A stretch of DNA of 64,000 bases from Bradyrhizobium diazoefficiens USDA 110 (GTDB lineage: Bacteria > Pseudomonadota > Alphaproteobacteria > Rhizobiales > Xanthobacteraceae), in NCBI RefSeq assembly GCF_000011365.1, contig NC_004463.1, forward strand, positions 4,574,001 through 4,638,000. Reading direction: 5' to 3'. Made by a program: the position numbers and the translations under genes. Shown here piece after piece: positions 1 through 8,606 of the stretch (position 1 is its first letter; each line of letters starts with the position of its first letter). A model generated the notes under the pieces. The model had not been told where the DNA came from. It did no database searches and was given only the letters and a program-made list of their open reading frames with translations.

Positions 1-2
1 GA

Positions 3-704
3 TGGCCGGCCTATGCCGAGCTCGCGACGTTTCCGGCCGAGCTCGTCGTGAAGCATCCGCCCGAGCTTGGCTTCGAGGTCGCGGCTGCGATGTGGATGCA
101 ATATCTGACGGCCTACGGCGCGCTGGTCGATATCGCCGGACTTGGGCGCGGGGACGTCGTCGCCATCACGGCGGCATCGAGCAGCGTCGGGCTTGCGGCC
201 ATTCAGATCGCGAACCGGATCGGCGCTGTCCCGGTTGCACTAACGCGGACCTCGACCAAGCGGCGCGCCTTGCGCGATGCCGGCGCCGCGCACGTGATCG
301 CCTCGGACGAGGAGGACATCGGAGCGCGGCTCGCGGAGATCGCCGGTTCAAACGGCGTCCGCGTGGTGTTTGACGCCGTCGGCGGTCCCGCATTCGAGCC
401 GCTGACCGCGGCGATGTCGCCGGGCGGCATTCTGATCGAGTATGGAGGGCTGAGCCCCGAGCCGACGCCGTTCCCGCTCTTCAACGTGTTGACCAAGAGT
501 CTGGTCCTGCGCGGCTACCTCGTGCACGAGATCATCCGCGATCCCGTGCGCCTTGCGAAGGCCAAGGCATTCATTCTTGATGGGCTGTCGGACGGCACGC
601 TGAAGCCGATCATCGCCAGGACATTCCGGTTCGAGGAGATCGTCGAGGCGCATCGCTTCCTGGAGTCGAACGATCAGTTCGGCAAGATCGTGGTGACGAT
701 CTAA
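3..704 (+). CDS. Medium-chain quinone oxidoreductase-like protein, 5' truncated by window edge
   Basis: The reading frame is open from the first bases, so the start lies outside the window and 233 C-terminal residues are visible. A Rossmann nucleotide-binding segment (AASSSVGLAAIQIANRIGA, about 60 residues in) and the later FDAVGG segment are typical of the NAD(P)H:quinone reductase/zeta-crystallin branch of the medium-chain dehydrogenase superfamily. I see no cysteine or histidine cluster for a structural zinc in the visible part. The family reduces quinones or other small electrophiles with NADPH in the cytosol, but the substrate cannot be read from this fragment. It ends in GKIVVTI, as family members usually do. 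Confidence 0.85.
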   Translation, partial: WPAYAELATFPAELVVKHPPELGFEVAAAMWMQYLTAYGALVDIAGLGRGDVVAITAASSSVGLAAIQIANRIGAVPVALTRTSTKRRALRDAGAAHVIASDEEDIGARLAEIAGSNGVRVVFDAVGGPAFEPLTAAMSPGGILIEYGGLSPEPTPFPLFNVLTKSLVLRGYLVHEIIRDPVRLAKAKAFILDGLSDGTLKPIIARTFRFEEIVEAHRFLESNDQFGKIVVTI

Positions 705-781
705 ACGCGCGCATCTCGCGAAACGCATTCGGCGCCCCGCATGACGGAGCGCCGAACTTCGTTTGGACGTTAGCGTCGGCC

Positions 782-2116
782 TTACGGCAGCTTCAGCGAC
801 GTCTCGGCATTGTAGGGCTTCAGCGTCTCATCCGCGGCCTTCTGGGCGGCGGCGAGCGCCTCCTTCGGCTGCTTCTTGCCGTTCAGGACCAGCATCACCT
901 CGTCCTCCAGCGTCTTGCGGACCGGGACGGTCTTGTAGGTCGCGAACCAGGGCTTTGCGACGTCGAGCTGCTCGACGGCGGTCTTGGCGTCCGGGTTCTT
1001 GTTCAGGAAGTCGACCATGTCAGGCGTCTTGTAGGCGGCCATGTTGGGGGCGAAATAGCCGGTGGCGCGGCTCCACCAGGCGCTCTTCTCGGGTGAGGTC
1101 ATCCACTTGATCAGCGTCCAGGCCGCCTTCTGCTTGTCGGCTTCGAGACCGGACGGAACGATCAGCGAGGCGCCGCCGATCGGCACGGCGTTGCGGACGT
1201 TGCGCGGGATGAAAGCGACCTTGTAGTTGAACTTGGCGTTGTCGCGCACATAGGTCAGCGAGCCCGTGGACAGCATCATCATCGCGGCGTTGCCGGAGAT
1301 GAAGGAGGTGCTGACGGCAGGACCGGGCGTCGCCCCAGGCGCGTGGACCTTGTGCTTGTAGACGAGGTCGTTCCACCAGGTCAGCGCGCCGAGCATCGAG
1401 GGCGTGTCGTAATAGACCTCGCCGCCGAACTCCTCGTTGTAGTAGCGCCCGCCATTGGTCATGGTGAGCGTTTCCATCATCCAGCCGCAATAGTCATAGG
1501 CGCAGGGGATTGCGATGCCCCATTGGGTCACCTTGTCGCCCTCGCGCTTGGTGAGCTTCTTGGCCCAGTCGGTCAGCTCCGCCCAGGTCTGCGGCGGCTT
1601 GTTCGGATCAAGGCCCGCTTCCTTGGCCTTGTCGGCGTTGATGTAGAGCAGCGGCGTCGAATTGTGGAAAGGCACGCCATAGACCGAGCGGTTGATCACC
1701 GCGTTGCCCTGCAGTGCCGGGAAGAACTGGCCGAGGAACTGGTCCTTGGTCTTGCCGTCGGCGGCGATCAGGCCGTCGAGATTGGTGAGCTCGTTCTCGA
1801 TCTGCATGTCGAGCAGGAAGTTCGCCGACATGATCACGGCGGACGGCGGCTTGCCGGCCTTGATGGCCGCGCGCGTCTTGATCAGCGTGTCGTCATAGGA
1901 GCCGGTGTAGACCGCGGTCGCCTTGACCTCGGGATGGGTCTCGTTGAACTCCTTGATCAAGGTGCCCATGTCGCGGGCGAGCTTGCCGTCGACGGGGACG
2001 GGGAAGAACAGGTCGATCTCGGTCAGACCTTCGCCGGCGAGCGCGGGAAAGGCGAGGGCGCCTGCCATAGTGCCTGCCATGGCGAGGCCGAGCATGAGCC
2101 TGCGGGAAAACAGCAT
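782..2116 (-). CDS. ABC transporter periplasmic substrate-binding protein (UgpB-like, carbohydrate/glycerol-phosphate class)
   Basis: 444 residues. The start at 2116 is chosen because AGGAG lies 8 nt upstream and the product opens with a signal peptide (MLFSRRLMLGLAMAG..., cleavage near PALA-GE). The reading frame is open further upstream, but that part has no signal peptide. The body is a type-1 extracellular solute-binding protein with the usual WAELTDWAKKL, GNAAMMM and TSPEKSAWW segments. It captures substrate in the periplasm for the two permeases encoded just upstream, and is the last gene of that minus-strand operon. The closest family I can name is UgpB (sn-glycerol-3-phosphate), by general similarity and by the adjacent phosphodiesterase. 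A sugar is equally possible. Confidence 0.85.
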   Translation of the reverse strand: MLFSRRLMLGLAMAGTMAGALAFPALAGEGLTEIDLFFPVPVDGKLARDMGTLIKEFNETHPEVKATAVYTGSYDDTLIKTRAAIKAGKPPSAVIMSANFLLDMQIENELTNLDGLIAADGKTKDQFLGQFFPALQGNAVINRSVYGVPFHNSTPLLYINADKAKEAGLDPNKPPQTWAELTDWAKKLTKREGDKVTQWGIAIPCAYDYCGWMMETLTMTNGGRYYNEEFGGEVYYDTPSMLGALTWWNDLVYKHKVHAPGATPGPAVSTSFISGNAAMMMLSTGSLTYVRDNAKFNYKVAFIPRNVRNAVPIGGASLIVPSGLEADKQKAAWTLIKWMTSPEKSAWWSRATGYFAPNMAAYKTPDMVDFLNKNPDAKTAVEQLDVAKPWFATYKTVPVRKTLEDEVMLVLNGKKQPKEALAAAQKAADETLKPYNAETSLKLP

Positions 2117-2127
2117 CGGAAAATCTC

Positions 2128-2997
2128 CTATTTGATGCCTGAGGTGACGAAAGAGCTGATGAAGCGCCTCTGGAAGATCAGGAAGGTGACGAGCAGCGGC
2201 GCGATTACCATCAGTGTACCGGCGGCGATGGTGCCCCAGGCCTGGGTGCCTTCGGCCGTTGCGGTGAAGACGGAGAGGCCGACGGTGAGCGGCCGCTTGT
2301 CCGGCGAATTGATCACCATCAGCGGCCACAGGAAGTCGTTCCAGTGGCTGGTGACCGAGATGATGGCGAAGGCGGAGAAGCTCGGCATCGACAGCGGCAC
2401 GTAGATGTGGCGAATGCGCTGGAACAGGCTGGCGCCGTCGATCAGCGCGGCATCTTCCAGCTCGGTCGGGATCGCCTCGAACGCCTGCCGCATCAGGAAG
2501 GTGCCGAAGGCGGAGGCGAAGAACGGCATCATCACGCCGGTGAGCGTGTCATAGAGGCCGAGCTGCGCCACGAGCGTCAGGTTCGGCACGATCAAGAGCA
2601 CCGGCACCAGCATCAGCTGCATCAGGAACAGATAGAAGATCAGCGTCTTGCCGGCGAAGGCGAGGCGCGCAAAGGCAAAGCCCGCCAGCGTGATCGTGAC
2701 GAGCTGCACCAGCAGGATGCCGGTGCAGATGATCGTGGTGTTGAGGGCGTAGCGCGGGAAATCGCCGATCTCCCAGGCATCCCTGACATTGTCGAGCGTC
2801 GGCTTCAGGCTCGGCATCAGCTCGGCCATGGCGTTGATGCCGTCCGAGGCGGGGCGCAGTGTCGCAACGCCCATCCAGAGGAAGGGGATGAGCCAGATGA
2901 TCGCGAGCAGCACGGTCAGCACGAAGCCGAGCTTCGGCGTGATCTCGCGGCGCGTGGCGAGCGGGGCGTCCTTGAGCAGCCAGTCGATCAGCTTCAC
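2128..2997 (-). CDS. ABC transporter inner-membrane permease (UgpE/MalG type)
   Basis: 289 residues with about six hydrophobic membrane segments. The cytoplasmic EAA loop that contacts the ATPase is visible as ELEDAALIDGASLFQRIRHI near residue 185. The ATG overlaps the stop of the preceding permease in an ATGA, so the two are translationally coupled, and the binding-protein gene begins 11 nt after the stop. It forms one half of the transmembrane channel of a carbohydrate-class importer. The UgpE name is by position and general similarity; substrate is not determined by the sequence. Confidence 0.88.
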   Translation of the reverse strand: MKLIDWLLKDAPLATRREITPKLGFVLTVLLAIIWLIPFLWMGVATLRPASDGINAMAELMPSLKPTLDNVRDAWEIGDFPRYALNTTIICTGILLVQLVTITLAGFAFARLAFAGKTLIFYLFLMQLMLVPVLLIVPNLTLVAQLGLYDTLTGVMMPFFASAFGTFLMRQAFEAIPTELEDAALIDGASLFQRIRHIYVPLSMPSFSAFAIISVTSHWNDFLWPLMVINSPDKRPLTVGLSVFTATAEGTQAWGTIAAGTLMVIAPLLVTFLIFQRRFISSFVTSGIK

Positions 2998-3944
2998 GGC
3001 CCGCCCTCCCGGTTCGCCATCGTCCGGAACGAGAGCGCGGTGAGGCCCATCAGCACGGCGAGCGTCAGCAGCGTGGCCGCCGAGGCCTTGCCGATGTCGT
3101 AGTGCTCGACGGCCTGCTGGTAGATGTAGAACAGCACGAGATTGGTCGCGTTGGACGGTCCGCCCTTGGTCATGACGAAGACGTGGTCGACCTGTGTCAC
3201 CGCATTGAGCGTTGCGATGACAGTGACGAACAGGAAGGTTGGCTTGAGCTCCGGCAGGATGATGTGGCGCAGGCGCTGGTACGGACCGGCGCCGTCCAGA
3301 TGGGCGGCTTCCATCACGTCCTCAGGCACCGCTTGGAGGCCGGCGAGGAAGAACAGCATGTAGTAGCCGGCGTTCTTCCAGATGGTGATGACCATGATGG
3401 CGTAAAGCGCGATGTCGGAATCGCCGAGCCAGTTCGGCAGCACCGGCAGCAGGCGGCCGATGTAATAGTCGAGCAGGCCGACATTCGGCAGGAAGATGAA
3501 CAGGAACAGCGCGGATGCCGCGACCATCGGGATCAGCACCGGCAGGAACAGCGCGGCACGCAGCACGCTGTTGAAGGCATTGGTGCGCGACAGCGCCAGC
3601 GCAAACAAGAGCGCCAGGCCGATGCTGGGGATCGCCGTGCCGACGGCGTAGACGAGATTGTTGACGATCGCCCCGGTGAAGGCGGGATCGGCGAGCACCG
3701 CGTTGATGTTCTCAAACCCGACGAAGCGGACCGGCGCCTTGGGCGTGGCGCGCTGATACAGCGCGTCGATCATCACGCGTCCCATCGCGCCGTAGGTGAA
3801 CAGCGCGAGGAAGATCAGCGAGGGCAGCAGCAGGAGATAGGCCGGCAGCGAGGTTTTGAAGCGGGCGGAGAACCGCCTCAGGAGAAGCAGGCGCGGCGGC
3901 GCAGTTGCCGCGACCGGGAGAGTCGCGGGTTCAGCGAGGCTCAT
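2994..3944 (-). CDS. ABC transporter inner-membrane permease (UgpA/MalF type)
   Basis: 316 residues from ATG at 3944; an earlier ATG at 3971 is in frame. I prefer 3944 because it follows the stop of the phosphoesterase gene by one nucleotide (TGA-G-ATG), a coupled arrangement. A basic N-terminus is followed by about six membrane segments. The EAA loop reads EDVMEAAHLDGAGPYQRLRH, about 215 residues in. It pairs with the downstream UgpE-like permease. The operon encodes no ATPase, so a shared MsiK/UgpC-like ATPase elsewhere in the genome must energise it (inference). Confidence 0.87.
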   Translation of the reverse strand: MSLAEPATLPVAATAPPRLLLLRRFSARFKTSLPAYLLLLPSLIFLALFTYGAMGRVMIDALYQRATPKAPVRFVGFENINAVLADPAFTGAIVNNLVYAVGTAIPSIGLALLFALALSRTNAFNSVLRAALFLPVLIPMVAASALFLFIFLPNVGLLDYYIGRLLPVLPNWLGDSDIALYAIMVITIWKNAGYYMLFFLAGLQAVPEDVMEAAHLDGAGPYQRLRHIILPELKPTFLFVTVIATLNAVTQVDHVFVMTKGGPSNATNLVLFYIYQQAVEHYDIGKASAATLLTLAVLMGLTALSFRTMANREGGP

Positions 3945-3945
3945 C

Positions 3946-4797
3946 TCACCGCGCCGGGATGTTGAGCGCATAGCCGCGGCCGTCCACTCCTGCCGGTGGC
4001 TCGAAGGGGAAGCGCAGACTTTCGTCGAGGAAGTCGTGGCTGTGCACGACCAGGTTCTCGCCGTCGATCAGCACCACGCCATAGGCCGGCGGCTCGTGGC
4101 TGGCGAGATGCTCGGCGGCGGCAGCGTCAAGCTCGAACCAGACCTGGTGGTTGGTGCCGCGCAGCGTCGAGAACGGAATCTTGCCGTAGCTGCCGAAGAT
4201 CGGCCGGTGGACATGGCCGAAGAAGAGGTGGCGGATGCGCGAGCGATAGGGAGCGATGACTTCCGCGAATTCGGGGCTCTGCTTCAGCGATATCTCGTCC
4301 ATCGCGTGGACGCCGACCGGGAAGGGCGGATGGTGCATGAAGACGACGAACGGCATGTCGGCCGGTGCGGCGGCCAGCGTGCTTGCGAGCCAGCCGAGAC
4401 GCTTGGCGCACATTTCGCCGGCGTGGCTGGTCTCGTCCAGCGTATCCAGGAAGACGAACAGGCCGTGCTCGGTGATGCGCGTGCCCTGCACGAAGCCGTT
4501 GGAATCGCGCGGTGCGGCCTTCAGGCCGTCGAGGCAAGCTACGCGTTTGTCGTGGTTGCCGACCATGGCGATGTACGGGATTTTCAGCGCAGCCATCGCG
4601 TCAGCGAAATTGGCGTAGGATTCAGGCTCGCCCCAATGGGTGAGGTCGCCGGTCACGACGGCAAATGCGGCGTCGGACTGGTGCTTGTTGATGTCGGCGA
4701 TCGCCGCGTCCAGCCGGGCGCGCGGATCGAGCCCATAGAGCTTCAGCCCGGGGTTCGCGAGATGCGTGTCGGTGATGTGAATGAATTTGAAGGGCAT
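3946..4797 (-). CDS. Calcineurin-like metallophosphoesterase (GpdQ/CpdA class), first gene of ABC transporter operon
   Basis: 283 residues from the ATG at 4797; an in-frame TTG at 4842 would add 15 unconvincing residues. All metal-binding blocks of the family are present in order: DTH at the N-terminus, GDLTHWG, GNHD, HHPP and GHVH. Such enzymes hydrolyse phosphodiesters (cAMP in CpdA, glycerophosphodiesters in GpdQ) at a two-metal centre. No signal peptide is seen, so it is cytosolic. It lies directly ahead of the two permeases with a one-nucleotide gap. That suggests it processes the imported compound, for example a glycerophosphodiester, although cyclic nucleotide hydrolysis is not excluded. 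Confidence 0.82.
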   Translation of the reverse strand: MPFKFIHITDTHLANPGLKLYGLDPRARLDAAIADINKHQSDAAFAVVTGDLTHWGEPESYANFADAMAALKIPYIAMVGNHDKRVACLDGLKAAPRDSNGFVQGTRITEHGLFVFLDTLDETSHAGEMCAKRLGWLASTLAAAPADMPFVVFMHHPPFPVGVHAMDEISLKQSPEFAEVIAPYRSRIRHLFFGHVHRPIFGSYGKIPFSTLRGTNHQVWFELDAAAAEHLASHEPPAYGVVLIDGENLVVHSHDFLDESLRFPFEPPAGVDGRGYALNIPAR

Positions 4798-5005
4798 GGC
4801 GCGCTTTGTCGGGACTTGTTGGAGGATGGGCGCCTCCGGCAAGATGGCGCTGACAGGCCGTTAGAGCGCGAGTGTTTCAGTTTGATGACAGCGGTTCCCG
4901 CGGGCAGGACGTGTCCACAACGTCCACCGGAGAGGAATGGATTCGCACAAGGCGCAATCCATGCCGTGAATCAATTAGAGATGGTGATGCGGGGCGTGCG
5001 AGCTT

Positions 5006-6481
5006 TCACGTCCCGCAGAACGTCTGCAACACCCGCTGGTCCGGTAGCGGCGGATCGGCATAAGCCGCATAGTCCGGCTGGTCCTCGTACGGCTTGGCCA
5101 GCACCTTCACCAATTCCTCGAACAGCGCGTAGTTGTCATCGTTGACCGCGGCCTGGATCACGGCCTCGACGCGGTGGTTGCGCGGGATGAAGAGCGGGTT
5201 GACGGCGTTCATGGCGGTCTGCCGCTCGGCGGCGGATTGCGGCTCGGCCGCGAGACGCTCGCGCCAGCGCCGGGCCCATTCATCGAAGGCTGCGGGGTCC
5301 ATGAACTCTGCGCGGGCGTCGTCCGCGGCCGGATCGCCTGCGGCGTCACCCAGCCTGCGGAAGGTCAGGGTGAAGTCGGCCTGGTTCTTCGCCATGGCGT
5401 CGAGCAGGTCCTGGATCAGGGCCTCGTCGCCGTCGCGCTCCGTGAACAGGCCGACCTTCTTGCGCAGGCCCGCCTGATAGGCCTTGCTGAATGTCTCGGG
5501 GAATGCGCCGAGAATGTCCTGTGCCTGCTCGACCGCCTTCTCCTGCTCTTCGCCGAACAGCGGCAGCAGGCACTCGGCCAGCCGGGTCAGATTCCACAGC
5601 GCGATGCGCGGCTGGTTGGCGTAGGCGTAGCGGCCCATCTCGTCGATCGAGGAGAAGACCTGCGCGGGATTGTAGGCATCCATGAAGGCGCAGGGGCCGT
5701 AATCGATGGTCTCGCCCGAGATCGAAGAATTGTCGGTGTTCATCACGCCGTGGATGAAGCCGACCAGCAGCCAGCGCGCGACGAGCTCGGCCTGGCGCGC
5801 GACGACGCCGGCAAGCAGCGCGTGATAGGGCCGCTCGGTACCGAGCAGCTCGGGATAGTGACGGGCGATGACGTGATCGGCGAGCCGGCGGATCGCGTCG
5901 GTATCGCGGCGGACGGCAAAGAACTGGAAGGTGCCGACGCGGATGTGGCTCGCGGCGACGCGGGTCAGCACCGCGCCAGGCAGCGCGGTCTCGCGGATGA
6001 CGTGCTCGCCGGTGACGACGGCGGCAAGCGAGCGTGTGGTCGGAATGCCCAACGCGTACATCGCTTCGCTGACGATGTATTCGCGCAAGACGGGCCCGAG
6101 CGCAGCGCGGCCGTCGCCGCGGCGGGAGAACGGGGTGGGACCGCTTCCCTTGAGCTGGATGTCGCGGCGGACGCCGTCCCGGTCGATGACCTCGCCGAGC
6201 AGGATCGCCCGGCCGTCGCCGAGCTGGGGCACGAACTGCCCGAATTGGTGGCCGGCATAGGCCATGGCGATGGGGTCGGCTCCATCAGGAACCGTCTTGC
6301 CCGCCAGGATCTCGGCGCCCTCAGGGGTCTCCAGCATATTCGGGTCGAGGCCGAGCTGGACCGCCAGCGGCCGGTTCAGCTTGATGAGCCGGGGGGCTGC
6401 GACCGGGGTCGGCGCGACCCGGGCAAAGAAGCTGTCCGGCAGCGCCGAATAGGAGTTCTGGAAGGGGAAATGGACGGTCAT
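5006..6481 (-). CDS. selO: Protein adenylyltransferase SelO (YdiU/UPF0061 family)
   Basis: 491 residues. The start MTVHFPFQNSYSAL at 6481 matches the family N-terminus; the open frame upstream is not conserved-looking. Diagnostic blocks are YAGHQFGQFVPQLGDGRA, QLKGSGPTPFSRRGDGRAA, and the NTDNSS...DYGP segment that carries metal ligands. SelO is a pseudokinase-fold enzyme that transfers AMP to protein hydroxyls and is linked to redox stress. The C-terminus is ...QTFCGT, keeping a cysteine near the end where mitochondrial relatives have selenocysteine. It is transcribed away from aspS, sharing a 196-bp intergenic region. Confidence 0.93.
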   Translation of the reverse strand: MTVHFPFQNSYSALPDSFFARVAPTPVAAPRLIKLNRPLAVQLGLDPNMLETPEGAEILAGKTVPDGADPIAMAYAGHQFGQFVPQLGDGRAILLGEVIDRDGVRRDIQLKGSGPTPFSRRGDGRAALGPVLREYIVSEAMYALGIPTTRSLAAVVTGEHVIRETALPGAVLTRVAASHIRVGTFQFFAVRRDTDAIRRLADHVIARHYPELLGTERPYHALLAGVVARQAELVARWLLVGFIHGVMNTDNSSISGETIDYGPCAFMDAYNPAQVFSSIDEMGRYAYANQPRIALWNLTRLAECLLPLFGEEQEKAVEQAQDILGAFPETFSKAYQAGLRKKVGLFTERDGDEALIQDLLDAMAKNQADFTLTFRRLGDAAGDPAADDARAEFMDPAAFDEWARRWRERLAAEPQSAAERQTAMNAVNPLFIPRNHRVEAVIQAAVNDDNYALFEELVKVLAKPYEDQPDYAAYADPPLPDQRVLQTFCGT

Positions 6482-6677
6482 GGAGGTAAAGATAGGCGGG
6501 GAACGCCTGATGGCAAAGGCTTGAGCCCAGATCGGCCAAAAATGGGCCTTCCGGGCCCCAAACAGGCCGTTCCCTTGGTTGCCGCCTTGGGCCTCGTCGG
6601 GTAAACCCTGCCGCAACTTTCGGACCGGCCACCTCAGTCGTCCGATTCGCTTCCTCAGACATCAATTTGGGACGACC

Positions 6678-8450
6678 ATGCATCGCTACCGGTCACATAC
6701 ATGCGGCGCGCTCCGCGAGAGCAACATCGGCGAGACGATCCGCCTCTCGGGCTGGGTCCATCGCGTTCGCGACCATGGCGGCGTGCTGTTCATCGACCTG
6801 CGCGACCATTACGGCCTGACCCAGTGCGTGGTCGACCCGGACTCGCCAGCGTTCTCGCTGGCCGAAAAGCTGCGCTCGGAATTCGTGATCAAGATGGACG
6901 GCAAGGTCCGCCGCCGCCCTGAAGGCACCGACAACGACGATTTGCCGACCGGCAAGATCGAGATCTACGTCAGCGAGATCGAGGTGCTGGGTCCGGCTGG
7001 CGACCTGCCGCTGCCGGTGTTCGGCGACCAGGAATATCCTGAGGATATCAGGCTCAAATATCGCTTCCTGGATCTGCGTCGCGAAAAACTGCACCAGAAC
7101 ATCATGACGCGCGTCGAAATCATCAAGTCGATGCGTCGGCGCATGGAGGGGCAGGGCTTCTTCGAGTTCAACACCCCGATCCTGACCGCGTCCTCGCCGG
7201 AAGGCGCGCGCGACTTCCTGGTGCCCTCGCGCATCCATCCCGGCAAGTTCTACGCGCTGCCGCAGGCGCCGCAGCAGTACAAGCAATTGCTGATGATGTC
7301 GGGCTTCGACCGCTACTTCCAGATCGCGCCGTGCTTCCGCGACGAGGACCCGCGCGCCGACCGCTTGCCGGGCGAGTTCTACCAGCTCGACGTCGAGATG
7401 AGCTTTGTCACGCAGGAAGACGTGTTCGCGGCGATGGAGCCTGTCATCACCGGCGTGTTCGAGGAGTTCGCCAAGGGCAAGCCGGTTAGCAAGAACTGGC
7501 GCCGCATCCCGTTCGCCGAGGCGCTGCGCAAATACGGCAGCGACAAGCCGGACCTGCGCAACCCCATCGAGATGCAGGAGGTCTCCGAACACTTCCGCGG
7601 CTCCGGCTTCAAGGTGTTCGCGCGCATGCTCGAAGACCCCAAGAACCAGGTCTGGGCGATCCCGGCGCCGGGCGGCGGCAGCCGCGCCTTCTGCGACCGC
7701 ATGAATTCGTGGGCGCAAGGTGAAGGCCAGCCCGGTCTCGGCTACATCATGTGGCGCGAGGGCGGCGAGGGTGCTGGTCCCTTGGCGAACAACATCGGGC
7801 CTGAGCGCACCGCTGCGATCCGCGCGCAGATCGGCGTCAAAGAAGGCGATGCCGCCTTCTTCGTCGCCGGCGATCCCGACAAGTTCTGGAAGTTCTCAGG
7901 CCTTGCCCGCAACAAGGTCGGCGAGGAATTGAACCTCACCGACAAGGAGCGGTTCGAGCTCGCCTGGATCGTCGATTTCCCGATGTACGAGTACAACGAG
8001 GACGACAAGAAGGTCGACTTCTCGCACAACCCGTTCTCGATGCCGCAGGGCGGCCTCGAGGCGCTGAAGGGCCAGGATCCGCTGACCATCAAGGCGTTCC
8101 AGTACGACATCACCTGCAATGGCTACGAGATCGCCTCGGGCGGCATCCGCAACCACGTGCCGGAAGCGATGGTGAAGGCGTTCGAGATCGCCGGCTATGG
8201 CGAGCAGGAAGTGGTTGACCGCTTCGGCGGCATGTACCGCGCGTTCCAGTACGGCGCGCCGCCGCATGGCGGCATGGCCGCGGGCGTCGACCGCATCGTG
8301 ATGCTGCTGTGCGGCACCACCAATTTGCGCGAGATCTCGCTGTTCCCGATGAACCAGCAGGCCATGGACCTCCTGATGGGCGCACCGTCGGAAGCCACCA
8401 CCAAGCAGCTCCGCGAGCTGCATGTGCGAGTGAACCTGCCGCAGAAGTGA
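6678..8450 (+). CDS. aspS: Aspartyl-tRNA synthetase
   Basis: 590 residues, the usual length for the bacterial type. The start [12 protein letters not shown] is chosen over an upstream in-frame extension because it matches the family N-terminus. An OB-fold anticodon-binding domain ([18 protein letters not shown]) comes first. The class II core follows, with motif 2 ([19 protein letters not shown]), a GAD-type insertion near residues 300-420, and a C-terminal motif 3 ([13 protein letters not shown]). It charges tRNA with aspartate in the cytosol. Alphaproteobacterial enzymes of this kind are often non-discriminating (Asp/Asn) and work with GatCAB; that is family knowledge, not visible here. Confidence 0.97.
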   Translation: MHRYRSHTCGALRESNIGETIRLSGWVHRVRDHGGVLFIDLRDHYGLTQCVVDPDSPAFSLAEKLRSEFVIKMDGKVRRRPEGTDNDDLPTGKIEIYVSEIEVLGPAGDLPLPVFGDQEYPEDIRLKYRFLDLRREKLHQNIMTRVEIIKSMRRRMEGQGFFEFNTPILTASSPEGARDFLVPSRIHPGKFYALPQAPQQYKQLLMMSGFDRYFQIAPCFRDEDPRADRLPGEFYQLDVEMSFVTQEDVFAAMEPVITGVFEEFAKGKPVSKNWRRIPFAEALRKYGSDKPDLRNPIEMQEVSEHFRGSGFKVFARMLEDPKNQVWAIPAPGGGSRAFCDRMNSWAQGEGQPGLGYIMWREGGEGAGPLANNIGPERTAAIRAQIGVKEGDAAFFVAGDPDKFWKFSGLARNKVGEELNLTDKERFELAWIVDFPMYEYNEDDKKVDFSHNPFSMPQGGLEALKGQDPLTIKAFQYDITCNGYEIASGGIRNHVPEAMVKAFEIAGYGEQEVVDRFGGMYRAFQYGAPPHGGMAAGVDRIVMLLCGTTNLREISLFPMNQQAMDLLMGAPSEATTKQLRELHVRVNLPQK

Positions 8451-8455
8451 ATGCG

Positions 8456-8587
8456 TACCCCGGACGCAGCGCAGCGCTTCTTCAGCGGTGCGCTGAAGAG
8501 CCGGGGCCCAGACTTCACGGACGGTGACCCTGGGTCCCGGCTCTGCGTCGCGTCATTTCATGCCGCGCCGCGTCCGGGACACGAGAC
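8456..8587. repeat. Intergenic repeat, hairpin-rich (copy 1 of a pair)
   Basis: A roughly 130-bp element begins CCCCGGACGCAGCGCAGC and ends with CGCGTCCGGGACACGAGAC, rich in self-complementary stretches. A recognisably similar element lies in the opposite orientation at 51205-51346. It sits between the convergent ends of aspS and the AsmA-like gene. Repeats of this type are widespread between genes in Bradyrhizobium. It may form RNA hairpins at transcript ends. Confidence 0.7.
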
Positions 8588-8606
8588 CGCCGAGCGAACG
8601 CTCGGC

